Assembly (NCBI GenBank): GCA_021792235.1
Contig: JAJYVC010000036.1
Coordinates: 1-12,884, forward strand
Source: Microcaldota archaeon
GTDB taxonomy: Archaea; Micrarchaeota; Micrarchaeia; Micrarchaeales; CABMGC01
Length of the DNA: 12,884 bases
Direction of reading: 5' to 3'
The notes under the pieces were generated by a model. That model did not search any database, was not told the origin of the DNA, and saw nothing but the letters and a program-made list of their open reading frames with translations. Made by a program: the position numbers and the translations under genes. This document shows, piece after piece, positions 6,336-12,884 of the stretch (the stretch's first letter is position 1; the number at the start of each line of letters is the position of its first letter).

Positions 6336-7022
6336 ATGGGAAGCAAGGGAAATAGCAGGCACATAAAAAGGCTCGCATCGCCAAGGTACCTCCACATAGA
6401 GAAGAAGGTTAACGCTTATGTGGTAAAACCGAATGCCGGCAGGCATCTGCTTGAATCAAGCATAGCCATTGCTACAGTGCTCAAGGAAAAGATGTCAGTC
6501 GCGTCGAATGCCAGGGAGGCAAGAAGCATACTTAAGTCAGGAAGCGTAGAGGTCAACGGGAAGCAGGTTAAGGACTCAAGGTATCCACTAGGTTTCGGTG
6601 ACGTAATAAGGTTCAAGCCTACAGGTGAACAGTACTCTATAGGCGTAGGCAGCAAGGGCTCAGTCAGCGTGAATAAGCTTGAGGGCAAGGAGCATGAGCA
6701 GGTATTCAAGGTAATAGGAAAGTATGTCGCAAGGGGAGGCAAGGAGATGATAAGGCTTTACAACGGAAACGTGGTTCCGTCGTCAAAAGGCATAAGCGTG
6801 AACGATACCGTGCGCATAAAGGAGGGCAAGGTCTCCGATGTCATGAAGCTTCAGAAGGGAGCGCGCTGCCTGATAATAAAAGGAGTGCACGCATCAGAAA
6901 GCGGAGTGATAAGCGAGATAAAGGCAGGCACAGCCCTTAGAAGGGCAACAGTGGCAATTGACGGCAGCAGTGGCAGGACTGAGACCCTGCTTGACAATAT
7001 AATGGTAGTTGGTGGGAAGTGA
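6336..7022 (+). CDS. rps4e: Ribosomal protein S4e (eS4)
   Basis: A 228-residue small-subunit protein found only in archaea and eukaryotes. Seen: N-terminal GNSRHIKRLASPRYLHIEKK, an S4 RNA-binding segment (ILKSGSVEVNGKQVKDSRYPLGFGD, about res. 60-85), the central domain, and a C-terminal KOW-like part (GARCLIIKGVHASESGVISEI). ATG 6336 is preferred over GTG 6327: MGSKGNSRHIKRL aligns with the usual S4e start, and GTGAT (6327-6331) then acts as a Shine-Dalgarno overlapping the L24 stop codon. Confidence 0.95.
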   Translation: MGSKGNSRHIKRLASPRYLHIEKKVNAYVVKPNAGRHLLESSIAIATVLKEKMSVASNAREARSILKSGSVEVNGKQVKDSRYPLGFGDVIRFKPTGEQYSIGVGSKGSVSVNKLEGKEHEQVFKVIGKYVARGGKEMIRLYNGNVVPSSKGISVNDTVRIKEGKVSDVMKLQKGARCLIIKGVHASESGVISEIKAGTALRRATVAIDGSSGRTETLLDNIMVVGGK

Positions 7023-7540
7023 TGGCAGAGCAGAATCCTATGCAGAGCATATTCATAGACAAGGTAGTGCTTAACATAGGTATAGGATCAAACGAGGACA
7101 TGTACCAGAACGCCCGCATGCTGCTCGAGAAACTAACCGGCAGGCAGCCAGTGCAGACAAAGTCAAAGAGGAGAGTTCCTGAGCTCAAGATAAGGAGAGG
7201 CCAGGTGATAGGTGCCATGGTGACATTGCGCGGAGACGACGCAAGCAGCATACTAAAGAGGGCAATAGAGGCAAACGACGAGGCTCTCAGGAATTCATGC
7301 ATATCTAACAACTCCCTAAGCTTCGGCGTCAGGGAATACATCTACTTCTCAGGAGTAAAATACGACCCTAAGATAGGCATGCTCGGACTCAATGTTAATG
7401 CGTCCTTTACAAGGAAGGGTAGAAGGATAGAGGTCAGGAAGAGGAAGCGCTCTAAGGCAGGTGCCTGGCACAAGAGGATACCGAACGAAGAAATAGCGGC
7501 ATATCTCGAGAAGAGATACGGTGCAAAGATAGGTGAATGA
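7022..7540 (+). CDS. rpl5: Ribosomal protein L5 (uL5)
   Basis: A 172-residue protein that binds 5S rRNA together with L18. Seen: NPMQSIFIDKVVLNIGIG, LTGRQPVQTKSKRRVPELKIRRGQ, a SFGVREYIYFSGVKYDPKIGMLGLNV block and a basic tail. The ATG overlaps the S4e stop by 1 nt (TGATG), with GGTGG 6 nt upstream, a clear coupling arrangement. Length is normal for archaea. Confidence 0.96.
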   Translation: MAEQNPMQSIFIDKVVLNIGIGSNEDMYQNARMLLEKLTGRQPVQTKSKRRVPELKIRRGQVIGAMVTLRGDDASSILKRAIEANDEALRNSCISNNSLSFGVREYIYFSGVKYDPKIGMLGLNVNASFTRKGRRIEVRKRKRSKAGAWHKRIPNEEIAAYLEKRYGAKIGE

Positions 7541-7542
7541 TC

Positions 7543-7701
7543 ATGAAGGTAAGCTTCGATTCAAAGTTCAAGGGGCGCGGAAAGCGCAAGTGCAGGATAT
7601 GTGGCAGCTCAAGGGCCCTGATAAGGTCATACAAGCTCAACGTCTGCAGGAGATGCTTCAGGGAAGTAGGATCCGCGATAGGATTCGAGAAGTACGGGTG
7701 A
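7543..7701 (+). CDS. rps14: Ribosomal protein S14, zinc-binding type (uS14)
   Basis: A very short gene of 52 residues. Seen: C17-x2-C20 and C35-x2-C38 (CRIC, CRRC) forming one zinc knuckle, a basic KFKGRGKRK N-terminal stretch, and the ending FREVGSAIGFEKYG, which is the typical archaeal S14 finish. It is part of the small-subunit head. AGGTGA lies 6 nt before the ATG, at the end of rpl5. Confidence 0.96.
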   Translation: MKVSFDSKFKGRGKRKCRICGSSRALIRSYKLNVCRRCFREVGSAIGFEKYG

Positions 7702-7705
7702 CAAT

Positions 7706-8089
7706 ATGGTAGATGTATTTGCAGACGCTATAAACAAGATAAAGGTGTACGAGTCTCAGGGAATGTACGAGTGCACCGTGCCGTCCACAAAGCTCATCAG
7801 GGCTGTGCTCGACACAATGAAGTCGAACAGCTACATAAAGGACTACGAGGAGTTCAAGGATGGTAAGTTCAAGAGCCTCAGAATAACGCTGTCAAAGAAG
7901 ATAAACGACATCGGCGTGATAAAGCCAAGATATCCTGTCTCTACTGAGGAGATGCAGAGATACGAAGTAAGGTACATACCGAGCAGGGATTTCGGAATAC
8001 TTATAGTGTCGACTCCAGAAGGCATAATGACAAATAGGGATGCAAAGAGCAAGAGGATAGGCGGAAGGCTTATAGCATATGTGTATTAG
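7706..8089 (+). CDS. rps8: Ribosomal protein S8 (uS8)
   Basis: A 127-residue small-subunit protein that binds the central domain of 16S rRNA. Seen: DVFADAINKIKVYESQGMYEC, PSTKLIRAVLDTMKSNSYIKDYE, GVIKPRYPV, IPSRDFGILIVSTPEGIMTNRDA and the archaeal ending IGGRLIAYVY. Shine-Dalgarno GGTGA overlaps the stop of rps14, 4 nt before the ATG. Confidence 0.96.
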   Translation: MVDVFADAINKIKVYESQGMYECTVPSTKLIRAVLDTMKSNSYIKDYEEFKDGKFKSLRITLSKKINDIGVIKPRYPVSTEEMQRYEVRYIPSRDFGILIVSTPEGIMTNRDAKSKRIGGRLIAYVY

Positions 8090-8097
8090 TGAGAATG

Positions 8098-8622
8098 ATG
8101 TACGAGCTTGAGATACCTGGAGCAGTGAATGTCGGCGTGGCCGGGGAGGAGGTCACGGTAAAGGGCAAGCTCGGCTCAGTGTCCAAGCACTTCAATTCAA
8201 AATTCGTTGAGGTAAAAGTTGCAGGAAACAAGCTTTCCGTGGGCGAAGTGAAGGAGAAGAAGCTGTCGAAGAAGTCCTCACTTGCCGCACAGGCATTCAG
8301 CACTGAGCTCAAAGATGCAATGCAGGGCGTGGAGAACGGCGTTAGCGTGAAGATGAAGGTACTGTTCGCCCATTTCCCAACTTCGATAGAGGTGAAGGGC
8401 GACAAGATGTACCTGAAGAACCTGTTCGGCGAGAAGGTGCCCAGGGAGGTGAGCATCGTGGGCAGCACGAAGGTGGAGGTCAAGGGACAGGACGTAACGG
8501 TAAAGGGAATAGATAAGTACGAGGTCGGGCAGACGATTGCGAACATAAGGAAGGGATGCTATGCCCGCGGATACGACACCAGAGTATTCCAGGACGGGCT
8601 CTACGTCGATGCAGGTGAATGA
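8098..8622 (+). CDS. rpl6: Ribosomal protein L6 (uL6)
   Basis: A 174-residue large-subunit protein made of two similar alpha/beta domains. Seen: the first domain motif EIPGAVNVGVAGEEVTVKGKLGS and its second-domain counterpart PREVSIVGSTKVEVKGQDVTVKGIDKYEVGQ, followed by ANIRKGCYARGYDTRVFQDG near the C-terminus. GTG 8089, ATG 8095 and ATG 8098 are in frame. ATG 8098 is chosen because a GTGAG element overlapping the S8 stop then lies 4 nt upstream, the spacing used throughout this operon. Confidence 0.94.
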   Translation: MYELEIPGAVNVGVAGEEVTVKGKLGSVSKHFNSKFVEVKVAGNKLSVGEVKEKKLSKKSSLAAQAFSTELKDAMQGVENGVSVKMKVLFAHFPTSIEVKGDKMYLKNLFGEKVPREVSIVGSTKVEVKGQDVTVKGIDKYEVGQTIANIRKGCYARGYDTRVFQDGLYVDAGE

Positions 8623-8624
8623 GC

Positions 8625-8969
8625 ATGATGAAAAGATCAAAACCTAAATTCAGGGTGCCGAACTACGGCGCACCTAACAGGAAGAGGGTTAAGGCCAGAT
8701 GGAGGAAGCAGAGAGGCATAGACAACAAGAGGAGGGTGAAGAAGCAGAACAGGGGACCCCTGCCGAAGATAGGCTACAAGAACAGCAATGTAGTAAGGCA
8801 CTCAAGGCCTGATGGGTCATTCGAGTTCCTGGTGCACAACCGCGCAGAGCTGCTTTCGGTGCAGGGAATGCCAGGATACGTGGCAAGGTTCTCACACGAC
8901 CTGTCAGTGAGGAAAAGGGCCGAGCTCTTCAAGCTCGCGCAGGAGAACAGCATAACCGTACTGAATTGA
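8625..8969 (+). CDS. rpl32e: Ribosomal protein L32e (eL32)
   Basis: A 114-residue archaeal/eukaryotic large-subunit protein. Seen: KPKFRVPNYGAPNRKRVKARWRKQRGIDNK, GPLPKIGYKNSNVVRH, and LVHNRAELLSVQGM. Only the compact L32e domain is present, without the long N-terminal extension some archaea have. ATG 8625 is preferred over ATG 8619 because AGGTGA (8613-8618) would abut the latter directly, while AGGTGA-N6-ATG is the same arrangement as at rps14. Confidence 0.93.
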   Translation: MMKRSKPKFRVPNYGAPNRKRVKARWRKQRGIDNKRRVKKQNRGPLPKIGYKNSNVVRHSRPDGSFEFLVHNRAELLSVQGMPGYVARFSHDLSVRKRAELFKLAQENSITVLN

Positions 8970-8976
8970 TGGTTAT

Positions 8977-9468
8977 ATGACGATAAGATTCGCAAAGAGG
9001 GCCGCAGCGCAGATACTGGGTAGGGGAAGGAATGCAGTAAGGATACTTCCAGGAAGCGTTTCCGATGCTGAGAAGGCCCTTACAAAGGATGACATACGCA
9101 GACTCATAGAGAAGGGTTCAATATATGCAATAAAGGAGAAGCACAATGCTAGCTCCAGGTCAAAGTTGCTCAAGGATGCACGTGAATCAGGAAGAAGAAG
9201 GGGCATAGGCAGGCGCAGGGGAACGGACAAGGCCAGGATGGGCAGGCTGTGGGAGAAGAAGGTCAGGTCGCAGAGGAGGCTCCTCAAGGAGCTCAAGCTC
9301 ATGAAGAAGATAGACACAGTGACGTTCAATCAGTTCTATCGCCACGTGAAGGGCAATCAGTACGCCACCAAGTCGAGCATGCTGCTGCAGCTCAGGGAGC
9401 ACGGAGTGAGCATAACTGACGATGAGGTCAGGGCGATAAACGATAAGGTAAGCAAAGAGTACAAGTGA
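8977..9468 (+). CDS. rpl19e: Ribosomal protein L19e (eL19)
   Basis: A 163-residue, very basic large-subunit protein of the archaeal/eukaryotic set. Seen: the N-terminal LGRGRNAVRILPGSVSDAEKALTKDDIRRLI helix region, SRSKLLKDARESGRRRGIGRRRGT, and LLKELKLMKKIDTVTFNQFYRHVKGN, followed by a helical tail. The Shine-Dalgarno is weak (only GGTTAT near the ATG), so this start depends on position and homology. Confidence 0.95.
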   Translation: MTIRFAKRAAAQILGRGRNAVRILPGSVSDAEKALTKDDIRRLIEKGSIYAIKEKHNASSRSKLLKDARESGRRRGIGRRRGTDKARMGRLWEKKVRSQRRLLKELKLMKKIDTVTFNQFYRHVKGNQYATKSSMLLQLREHGVSITDDEVRAINDKVSKEYK

Positions 9469-9473
9469 AGCAT

Positions 9474-10046
9474 ATGAGCGCTATCAAGGATATGAAATTC
9501 AGGAGAAGGGCCGAGTCGGTCACCGACTACAGGAAGAGGCTCGGGCTAGTGAAGAGCGGCCTGGACAGGATCGTCGTTAGGAAGAGCAACAGGAGGATAA
9601 TGGGACAGGTGGTCAGGTACTCTGCCGCAGGAGACGTGGTGGTAGCGCATGCAGATTCAAGCGAGCTGGAGAAGATGGATTGGGTGCCAAAGAGCAACAG
9701 GCCCACTGCATACCTTACCGGTCTGCTGCTAGCAAGGAAAGCAGGGAAGGAGGCATCCTCCGACCACATATTAGACATAGGCCTAACATCGCCGGTGAAG
9801 AACTCCATACCTTTCGTGTTTGCTAAGGGCTGCATGGACGGAGGCCTAAAGCTTAGGAGCAGCATCAAGATTGATGAGAAAGTTTATAATTGTTCAGAGA
9901 CGAAGTACATAGCTGGCCTGAAGTCAAGCGACGCTGAGAAGTATAAGAACCACTACACGTCATACACCGGTGCATTCTCGCCGGAGGGTCTTGCAAAGGC
10001 GTTCGCGCAGGCAAAGGAAAAGGTAATGAACGCTACAAGGGAGTAA
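9474..10046 (+). CDS. rpl18: Ribosomal protein L18 (uL18)
   Basis: A 190-residue archaeal-type L18, which binds 5S rRNA with L5. Seen: FRRRAESVTDYRKRLGLVKSG, RIVVRKSNRRIMGQVVRYSAAGDVVVAHA, GLLLARKAG, ILDIGLTSPVKNSIPFVFAKGCMDGGL, and a C-terminal SYTGAFSPEGLAKAFAQAKEKV extension typical of archaea. ATG 9474 is preferred over GTG 9465: the GTGAA at 9465, overlapping the L19e stop, is the Shine-Dalgarno with N4 spacing. Confidence 0.94.
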   Translation: MSAIKDMKFRRRAESVTDYRKRLGLVKSGLDRIVVRKSNRRIMGQVVRYSAAGDVVVAHADSSELEKMDWVPKSNRPTAYLTGLLLARKAGKEASSDHILDIGLTSPVKNSIPFVFAKGCMDGGLKLRSSIKIDEKVYNCSETKYIAGLKSSDAEKYKNHYTSYTGAFSPEGLAKAFAQAKEKVMNATRE

Positions 10047-10049
10047 TGC

Positions 10050-10730
10050 ATGCCAAACTATTATCCACACAGGAGGGAGGATGAGGACCACAGGTCCAAT
10101 CTTGCAGAGTGGAAGCCAAGGACAAAGATAGGTACCATGGTAAAGAACGGAGAGATCACTACAATAGAGCAGGTCTTCGCCCTAGGAAAGCCTGTAAAGG
10201 AGGTCGAGATAATAGACTCACTGCTCCCCACTCTCGAGGACAAAGTGATAGAGATTGCTTCAGTGCAGAGGATGACAAAGAATAACAGGAAGCAGAAGTA
10301 CAGGGCAACGGTGATAATGGGCGACAAGAACGGCCACATAGGCATAGGAGTAGGAAAGGATGTTGAGGTAAAGCCATCGATCCAAGGCGGCATAAAGGAC
10401 GCCAAGCAGCACATGATATCCATCGAGTTAGGATGCGGATCATGGGAGTGCAACTGCGGCACCAGGCACAGCTTACCTCTCATAACAAAGTCAAAGTGCG
10501 GAAGTGCTGAGATAATACTCAAGCCTGCGCCAAGGGGTGCAGGCATAGCTGCGAGCGCAACGGTAAGGGCAGTGCTGGAGCTCGCAGGCGTAAAGGACAT
10601 GTGGACCTTCTCAAGAGGCAGGACGAGGGACAAATACAACATAGCCCTGGCGACGTTCAACGCGCTGAAGAGCCTTAACCAATTGAAAAATCCTGAATCG
10701 ATAAAGAAGCCGATTGTGGTCCAGGCCTGA
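10050..10730 (+). CDS. rps5: Ribosomal protein S5 (uS5)
   Basis: A 226-residue small-subunit protein involved in decoding fidelity. Seen: the N-terminal WKPRTKIGTMVKNGEI, a double-stranded RNA-binding S5 domain with FGIGVG-like segment GHIGIGVGKDVEV, the archaeal/eukaryotic insertion GCGSWECNCGTRHS with three Cys, and the C-terminal APRGAGIAASATVRAVLELAGVKDMW. AGGGAG lies 6 nt before the ATG. It is the last gene of the cluster here; L30, L15 and SecY, its usual followers, are replaced by a convergent gene starting 11 bp later. Confidence 0.96.
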   Translation: MPNYYPHRREDEDHRSNLAEWKPRTKIGTMVKNGEITTIEQVFALGKPVKEVEIIDSLLPTLEDKVIEIASVQRMTKNNRKQKYRATVIMGDKNGHIGIGVGKDVEVKPSIQGGIKDAKQHMISIELGCGSWECNCGTRHSLPLITKSKCGSAEIILKPAPRGAGIAASATVRAVLELAGVKDMWTFSRGRTRDKYNIALATFNALKSLNQLKNPESIKKPIVVQA

Positions 10731-10741
10731 CAAAGGGAAGT

Positions 10742-11851
10742 TTATTCATCTATTATATCTATGTGTTCGATAAGGCCCATAACGTCCCCGTCCAGCAGTG
10801 CTTCTACAAATCCGGACTTCTTCACCCTCTCAATATCAGAGTTCCTTATCAGGTCGACAAAGTCCCTAACCGCATTCAGCTTGTTCGGGCTTTCATCCTC
10901 CCTGAAAAGCTTTCGTATGGCTCTGTTGCTCTTGGCGAACTCGTTCGCCGCAAGTATTATGCCTATGTATCTTTGGACTTCATAATTATCCACATGCCTG
11001 AGCACATCATGATCTGGAAGCCGTTCCTGCCGTTCCAAGAGGGCGCTGAGGTTATCCCTTAGCATCAGAAGGTTTATCGCATTTTCCTTCGGGTCGAAGA
11101 GAAGACTTATGGCGAATTCTGAGACCTCTGTTATGTCCATTCTGTGGAAGTGTGTGAGCTCGTGCACGAAAGTCGCTACGAACGAAGTTTCGAGTTTGTG
11201 ATACTCAGAAGGATCAACGTACAGTATCATCTCGTGCAGTATGCTGTTTCCTATGCCTATGCCAAGCGCATCATTGTCGAAGAGAAATGAATGGTACAAA
11301 GGAGCATACATTATGTTTCGTGCTCCTGTTATCACAAGTCCGTCAGGAATAAATCTCCAGTCATGGAACTCGAGCGCCTTAGCGTATGCACCTAACAGGA
11401 ATTCCTCTATCCTTGGCACCGTATCGGGATTATTGTATATTGCATCAAGTATCTTTCTTGGAAGTTTATCGTACTTGAACTTGTCCCCGTATGTTTCCCT
11501 GTAGAGCCTATCGAATTCCCTAGGCACCTTGAAATTGGAATTGTATCTATATCTGTTTTTTGTGACCTCCCTGAGGTCCTCGAACATCCAGATGACGTGC
11601 GCCTCCCTGCCGCTCCCGTTTACTTCTATTGAATATAGATTTACTATGTTCCTTATGCTTGTCGCTATCAGGCCCATTTCAGTGCCATCATACACGGACA
11701 TGTGCCTGCCTATCCTACCAGCATCGTCTATCCGGTCCATCCTGCTTGACATGTTTGCACCAAGCTCCTCTCCCCTCCTGCGGATAAGGTCCTTCACGTC
11801 GCCATACCTCTTCTCGAGCTCCCTAGTGCTCGGCTCCCTAGCTCTTTGCAT
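10742..11851 (-). CDS. Putative zinc metallopeptidase-like protein (HELTH motif), function unknown
   Basis: A 369-residue protein I do not recognise as a named family. It is charged, without signal peptide or membrane segment, so it is probably cytoplasmic. Seen: FVHELTHFHRMDITEVSEF at residues 228-246, an HExxH zinc-binding motif (H230, E231, H234) inside a predicted helix, with E242 and E245 as possible third ligands. The metzincin third ligand (H/D at +10) is missing (Ile), so a gluzincin-like layout is more likely. The N-terminus (res. 1-50) is rich in Arg/Glu and looks helical. It is convergent with rps5 (11-bp gap). A TATA box lies 26 nt before its ATG. Whether it cleaves protein is inferred from the motif only. 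Confidence 0.75.
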   Translation of the reverse strand: MQRAREPSTRELEKRYGDVKDLIRRRGEELGANMSSRMDRIDDAGRIGRHMSVYDGTEMGLIATSIRNIVNLYSIEVNGSGREAHVIWMFEDLREVTKNRYRYNSNFKVPREFDRLYRETYGDKFKYDKLPRKILDAIYNNPDTVPRIEEFLLGAYAKALEFHDWRFIPDGLVITGARNIMYAPLYHSFLFDNDALGIGIGNSILHEMILYVDPSEYHKLETSFVATFVHELTHFHRMDITEVSEFAISLLFDPKENAINLLMLRDNLSALLERQERLPDHDVLRHVDNYEVQRYIGIILAANEFAKSNRAIRKLFREDESPNKLNAVRDFVDLIRNSDIERVKKSGFVEALLDGDVMGLIEHIDIIDE

Positions 11852-11872
11852 AAATCTCTACCAAAACTGCCG

Positions 11873-11882
11873 CATTTAAGCT
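11873..11882 (-). promoter_or_regulatory. TATA box of the HELTH protein gene
   Basis: On the minus strand AGCTTAAATG is centred about 26 nt before the ATG at 11851. The weak GGTAGAG near the ATG is not a convincing Shine-Dalgarno. Confidence 0.5.
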
Positions 11883-11955
11883 TTATCTGCAAATATACCG
11901 ATGCTATCCCTGCCACCGTTTTTACCCTCATCTCCCTGCGCGGGGGCGGGGCAAT

Positions 11956-11965
11956 GAATAAAAAC
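11956..11965 (+). promoter_or_regulatory. Candidate TATA box of the pilin-leader/LamG gene
   Basis: GAATAAAAAC is centred about 26 nt before the in-frame ATG at 11987, the same geometry as other promoters here. ATAAACC at 12051-12057 is an alternative that fits no ATG. The gap upstream (11883-11955) contains only a G-rich run (GCGGGGGCGGGGC on one strand, about 11939-11952). Confidence 0.35.
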
Positions 11966-11986
11966 CTTGCCGGTCAACAGCATAGT

Positions 11987-12884
11987 ATGCAGCACGAAAG
12001 AAAAGGCGCAAGCCGAACAGGGCGTTGCCGCAGATTCCTCAGAGAGAGAGATAAACCTTTTCACAAAAAGTCTGATCAAAAACTAATCCTGAATCATTCG
12101 TCAAAATCGCAAAGCGCGATGGAATACCTCATGACATACGGATGGGCGATACTCATAATTGCAATCGTTCTGATAGCGCTGTTCCAGCTCGGAATACTCG
12201 GAGGCAGCAACATTCCGCGCGTCCAGGCAGGCGCATGCGAAGTGCTGCACACATCCGCAGGAAGCAACAACGAGGGCGAATGCCAAGGGGTCTGGCCGAA
12301 GTACGTCGCGCAGTTCAACGGACAGAACAGTTATATAACTGCCTCTTTAACAAACGCACCTTTGGGCAACAGTCCAGTAACAATATCGGGTTGGGTACTG
12401 CATGAGAATATTGCGTCAGGTTGCAGAAGTGATTTTGGATACGGCACTATACCTGGGAATTTTTTCTACGTTGGCTCAGTATACCCAGAAAACTTAGATT
12501 TATATAACCACGGCGCAGGGCCTGTTAATTCAAATCTACAAATAGGAAACAATGTTTGGGTATTCGAAGCAGCAACTTATAATGGAGCATATGGTGCGGT
12601 TTATCTTAATAATCAAGTATACAATATCCCAGACACACAGATCTATACTTCTGCTCCGTCAACTCTGTTCATTGGATACCCAGTGTATGCAGGATGCTAT
12701 CTTAATGGTTTTGCGTCAAATATCCAGATATACAACACATCTCTAAGCCAATCTCAGATCCAGTCTCTCTACCAGGAAGGAATCGGCGGCGCGCCAGTCG
12801 ATCCCAATCACATCGTAGGATGGTGGCCACTGAATGGCAACGCGCAGGACTATTCGGGAAACAATAACAACGGACAGGCCACCG
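11987..12884 (+). CDS. Cell-surface protein with class III (pilin-like) leader and LamG-type domains, 3' end outside window
   Basis: An open frame running off the right edge without a stop. Seen: the class III signal motif KSQSAMEYLMTYGWAIL (cleavage expected before the Gln), a hydrophobic helix LIIAIVLIALFQLGIL, a Cys-containing linker, then a concanavalin/LamG-like beta domain from YVAQFNGQNSYI to IQIYNTSLSQSQIQSLYQEG, and the start of a second repeat at GWWPLNGNAQDYSG. Such proteins are exported, processed like archaeal pilins and may polymerise or anchor at the surface; LamG folds often bind carbohydrate. The start is uncertain: ATG 12119 falls inside the signal motif, so an upstream start is needed; ATG 11987 (42nd residue is the Gln) fits the promoter geometry, and CTG 12089 is another option. 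The middle third is much richer in AT than both ends. Confidence 0.8.
   Translation, partial: MQHERKGASRTGRCRRFLRERDKPFHKKSDQKLILNHSSKSQSAMEYLMTYGWAILIIAIVLIALFQLGILGGSNIPRVQAGACEVLHTSAGSNNEGECQGVWPKYVAQFNGQNSYITASLTNAPLGNSPVTISGWVLHENIASGCRSDFGYGTIPGNFFYVGSVYPENLDLYNHGAGPVNSNLQIGNNVWVFEAATYNGAYGAVYLNNQVYNIPDTQIYTSAPSTLFIGYPVYAGCYLNGFASNIQIYNTSLSQSQIQSLYQEGIGGAPVDPNHIVGWWPLNGNAQDYSGNNNNGQAT
12793..12884 (+). repeat. LamG linker repeat shared with the remnant at 4765-4838
   Basis: Bases 12818-12884 match 4772-4838 at 61 of 67 positions, and the eight bases 12793-12800 match 4765-4772. It encodes GWWPLNGNAQDYSG, the beginning of a further LamG unit. The match reaches the window edge, so the real repeat is probably longer. 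Confidence 0.8.

Noticed and set aside
10061..10660. 199-codon minus-strand frame within rps5
   Set aside because: It is antisense to a well-conserved ribosomal protein and lacks a promoter.
10731..10741. Search for rpl30/rpl15 after rps5
   Set aside because: No plus-strand frame with L30 or L15 features follows; the space is taken by the convergent HELTH gene.
10731..10760. Possible terminator after rps5
   Set aside because: The 11-bp gap has no T-run or stable hairpin; the nearby T-rich bases belong to the end of the convergent gene.
12041..12052. Short AG repeat (AGAGAGAGAGAT)
   Set aside because: Only about five units; it is in a probable coding or leader region and too short to call phase variation.
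12142..12405. Alternative plus-strand frame over the LamG gene start
   Set aside because: The main frame has the pilin leader and LamG motifs and stays open to the window end; this one is an Arg-rich shadow.
1..12884. CRISPR array, tRNA or known defence or mobile-element genes
   Set aside because: No regularly spaced repeats, no tRNA-like cloverleaf noticed, and no transposase, integrase, nuclease or toxin motifs were found on either strand.

Overview
This looks like a piece of an archaeal genome, most likely a DPANN-type archaeon related to the Micrarchaeota/ARMAN group (inference). The reasons: an S17-L14-L24-S4e-L5-S14-S8-L6-L32e-L19e-L18-S5 ribosomal cluster containing the archaeal/eukaryotic-type proteins S4e, L32e and L19e; the RNase P protein Rpp29 at its head; TATA boxes centred about 26-27 nt before start codons, implying leaderless mRNAs; Shine-Dalgarno sequences of the GGTGA type; AGG/ATA-rich codon use; and, at the right edge, a QSAMEYLMTYGWAIL archaeal class III (pilin-like) leader joined to a LamG-like ectodomain, a pattern I associate with these lineages.

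Left part (1-2211): a class II (fuculose-phosphate type) aldolase cut by the window edge is transcribed divergently from an MtnA-family sugar-phosphate isomerase. Together they suggest salvage of 5-methylthioribose-1-phosphate or 5-deoxyribose-1-phosphate. A histidine-phosphatase-family protein is convergent with mtnA.

Middle left (2329-4737): an EamA/DMT-family ten-helix transporter with an unusual ~120-residue C-terminal soluble tail is divergent from a duplicated Lrp/AsnC-like regulator. The shared 111-bp promoter region holds a perfect 14-bp palindrome and a second imperfect one, so local regulation is likely.

4738-4968: an intergenic region holding a decayed LamG-domain gene fragment. 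It is about 91% identical over 67 bp to the LamG gene at the right end of the window and is interrupted by stop codons. It is followed by the ribosomal operon promoter.

Ribosomal operon (4969-10730): thirteen tightly packed genes, rnp1 to rps5, with gaps of 8 nt or less or a 1-nt overlap. Many starts are preceded by a Shine-Dalgarno that includes the stop codon of the previous gene. The operon begins at rnp1 and ends at rps5; the usual upstream genes (L22, S3, L29) and downstream genes (L30, L15, secY) are absent from the flanks.

Right part (10742-12884): a cytosolic protein of unknown family with an HELTH zinc-metallopeptidase motif, convergent with rps5 and divergent from a cell-surface pilin-leader/LamG protein that runs off the window. 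That last gene is strikingly mosaic: about 60% GC at both ends and about 40% GC in the middle. With the homologous fragment at 4765-4838, this suggests domain shuffling or gene conversion among a LamG surface-protein family. It is the most unusual signal in the window. No RNA genes, CRISPR arrays, insertion sequences or known defence systems were seen.
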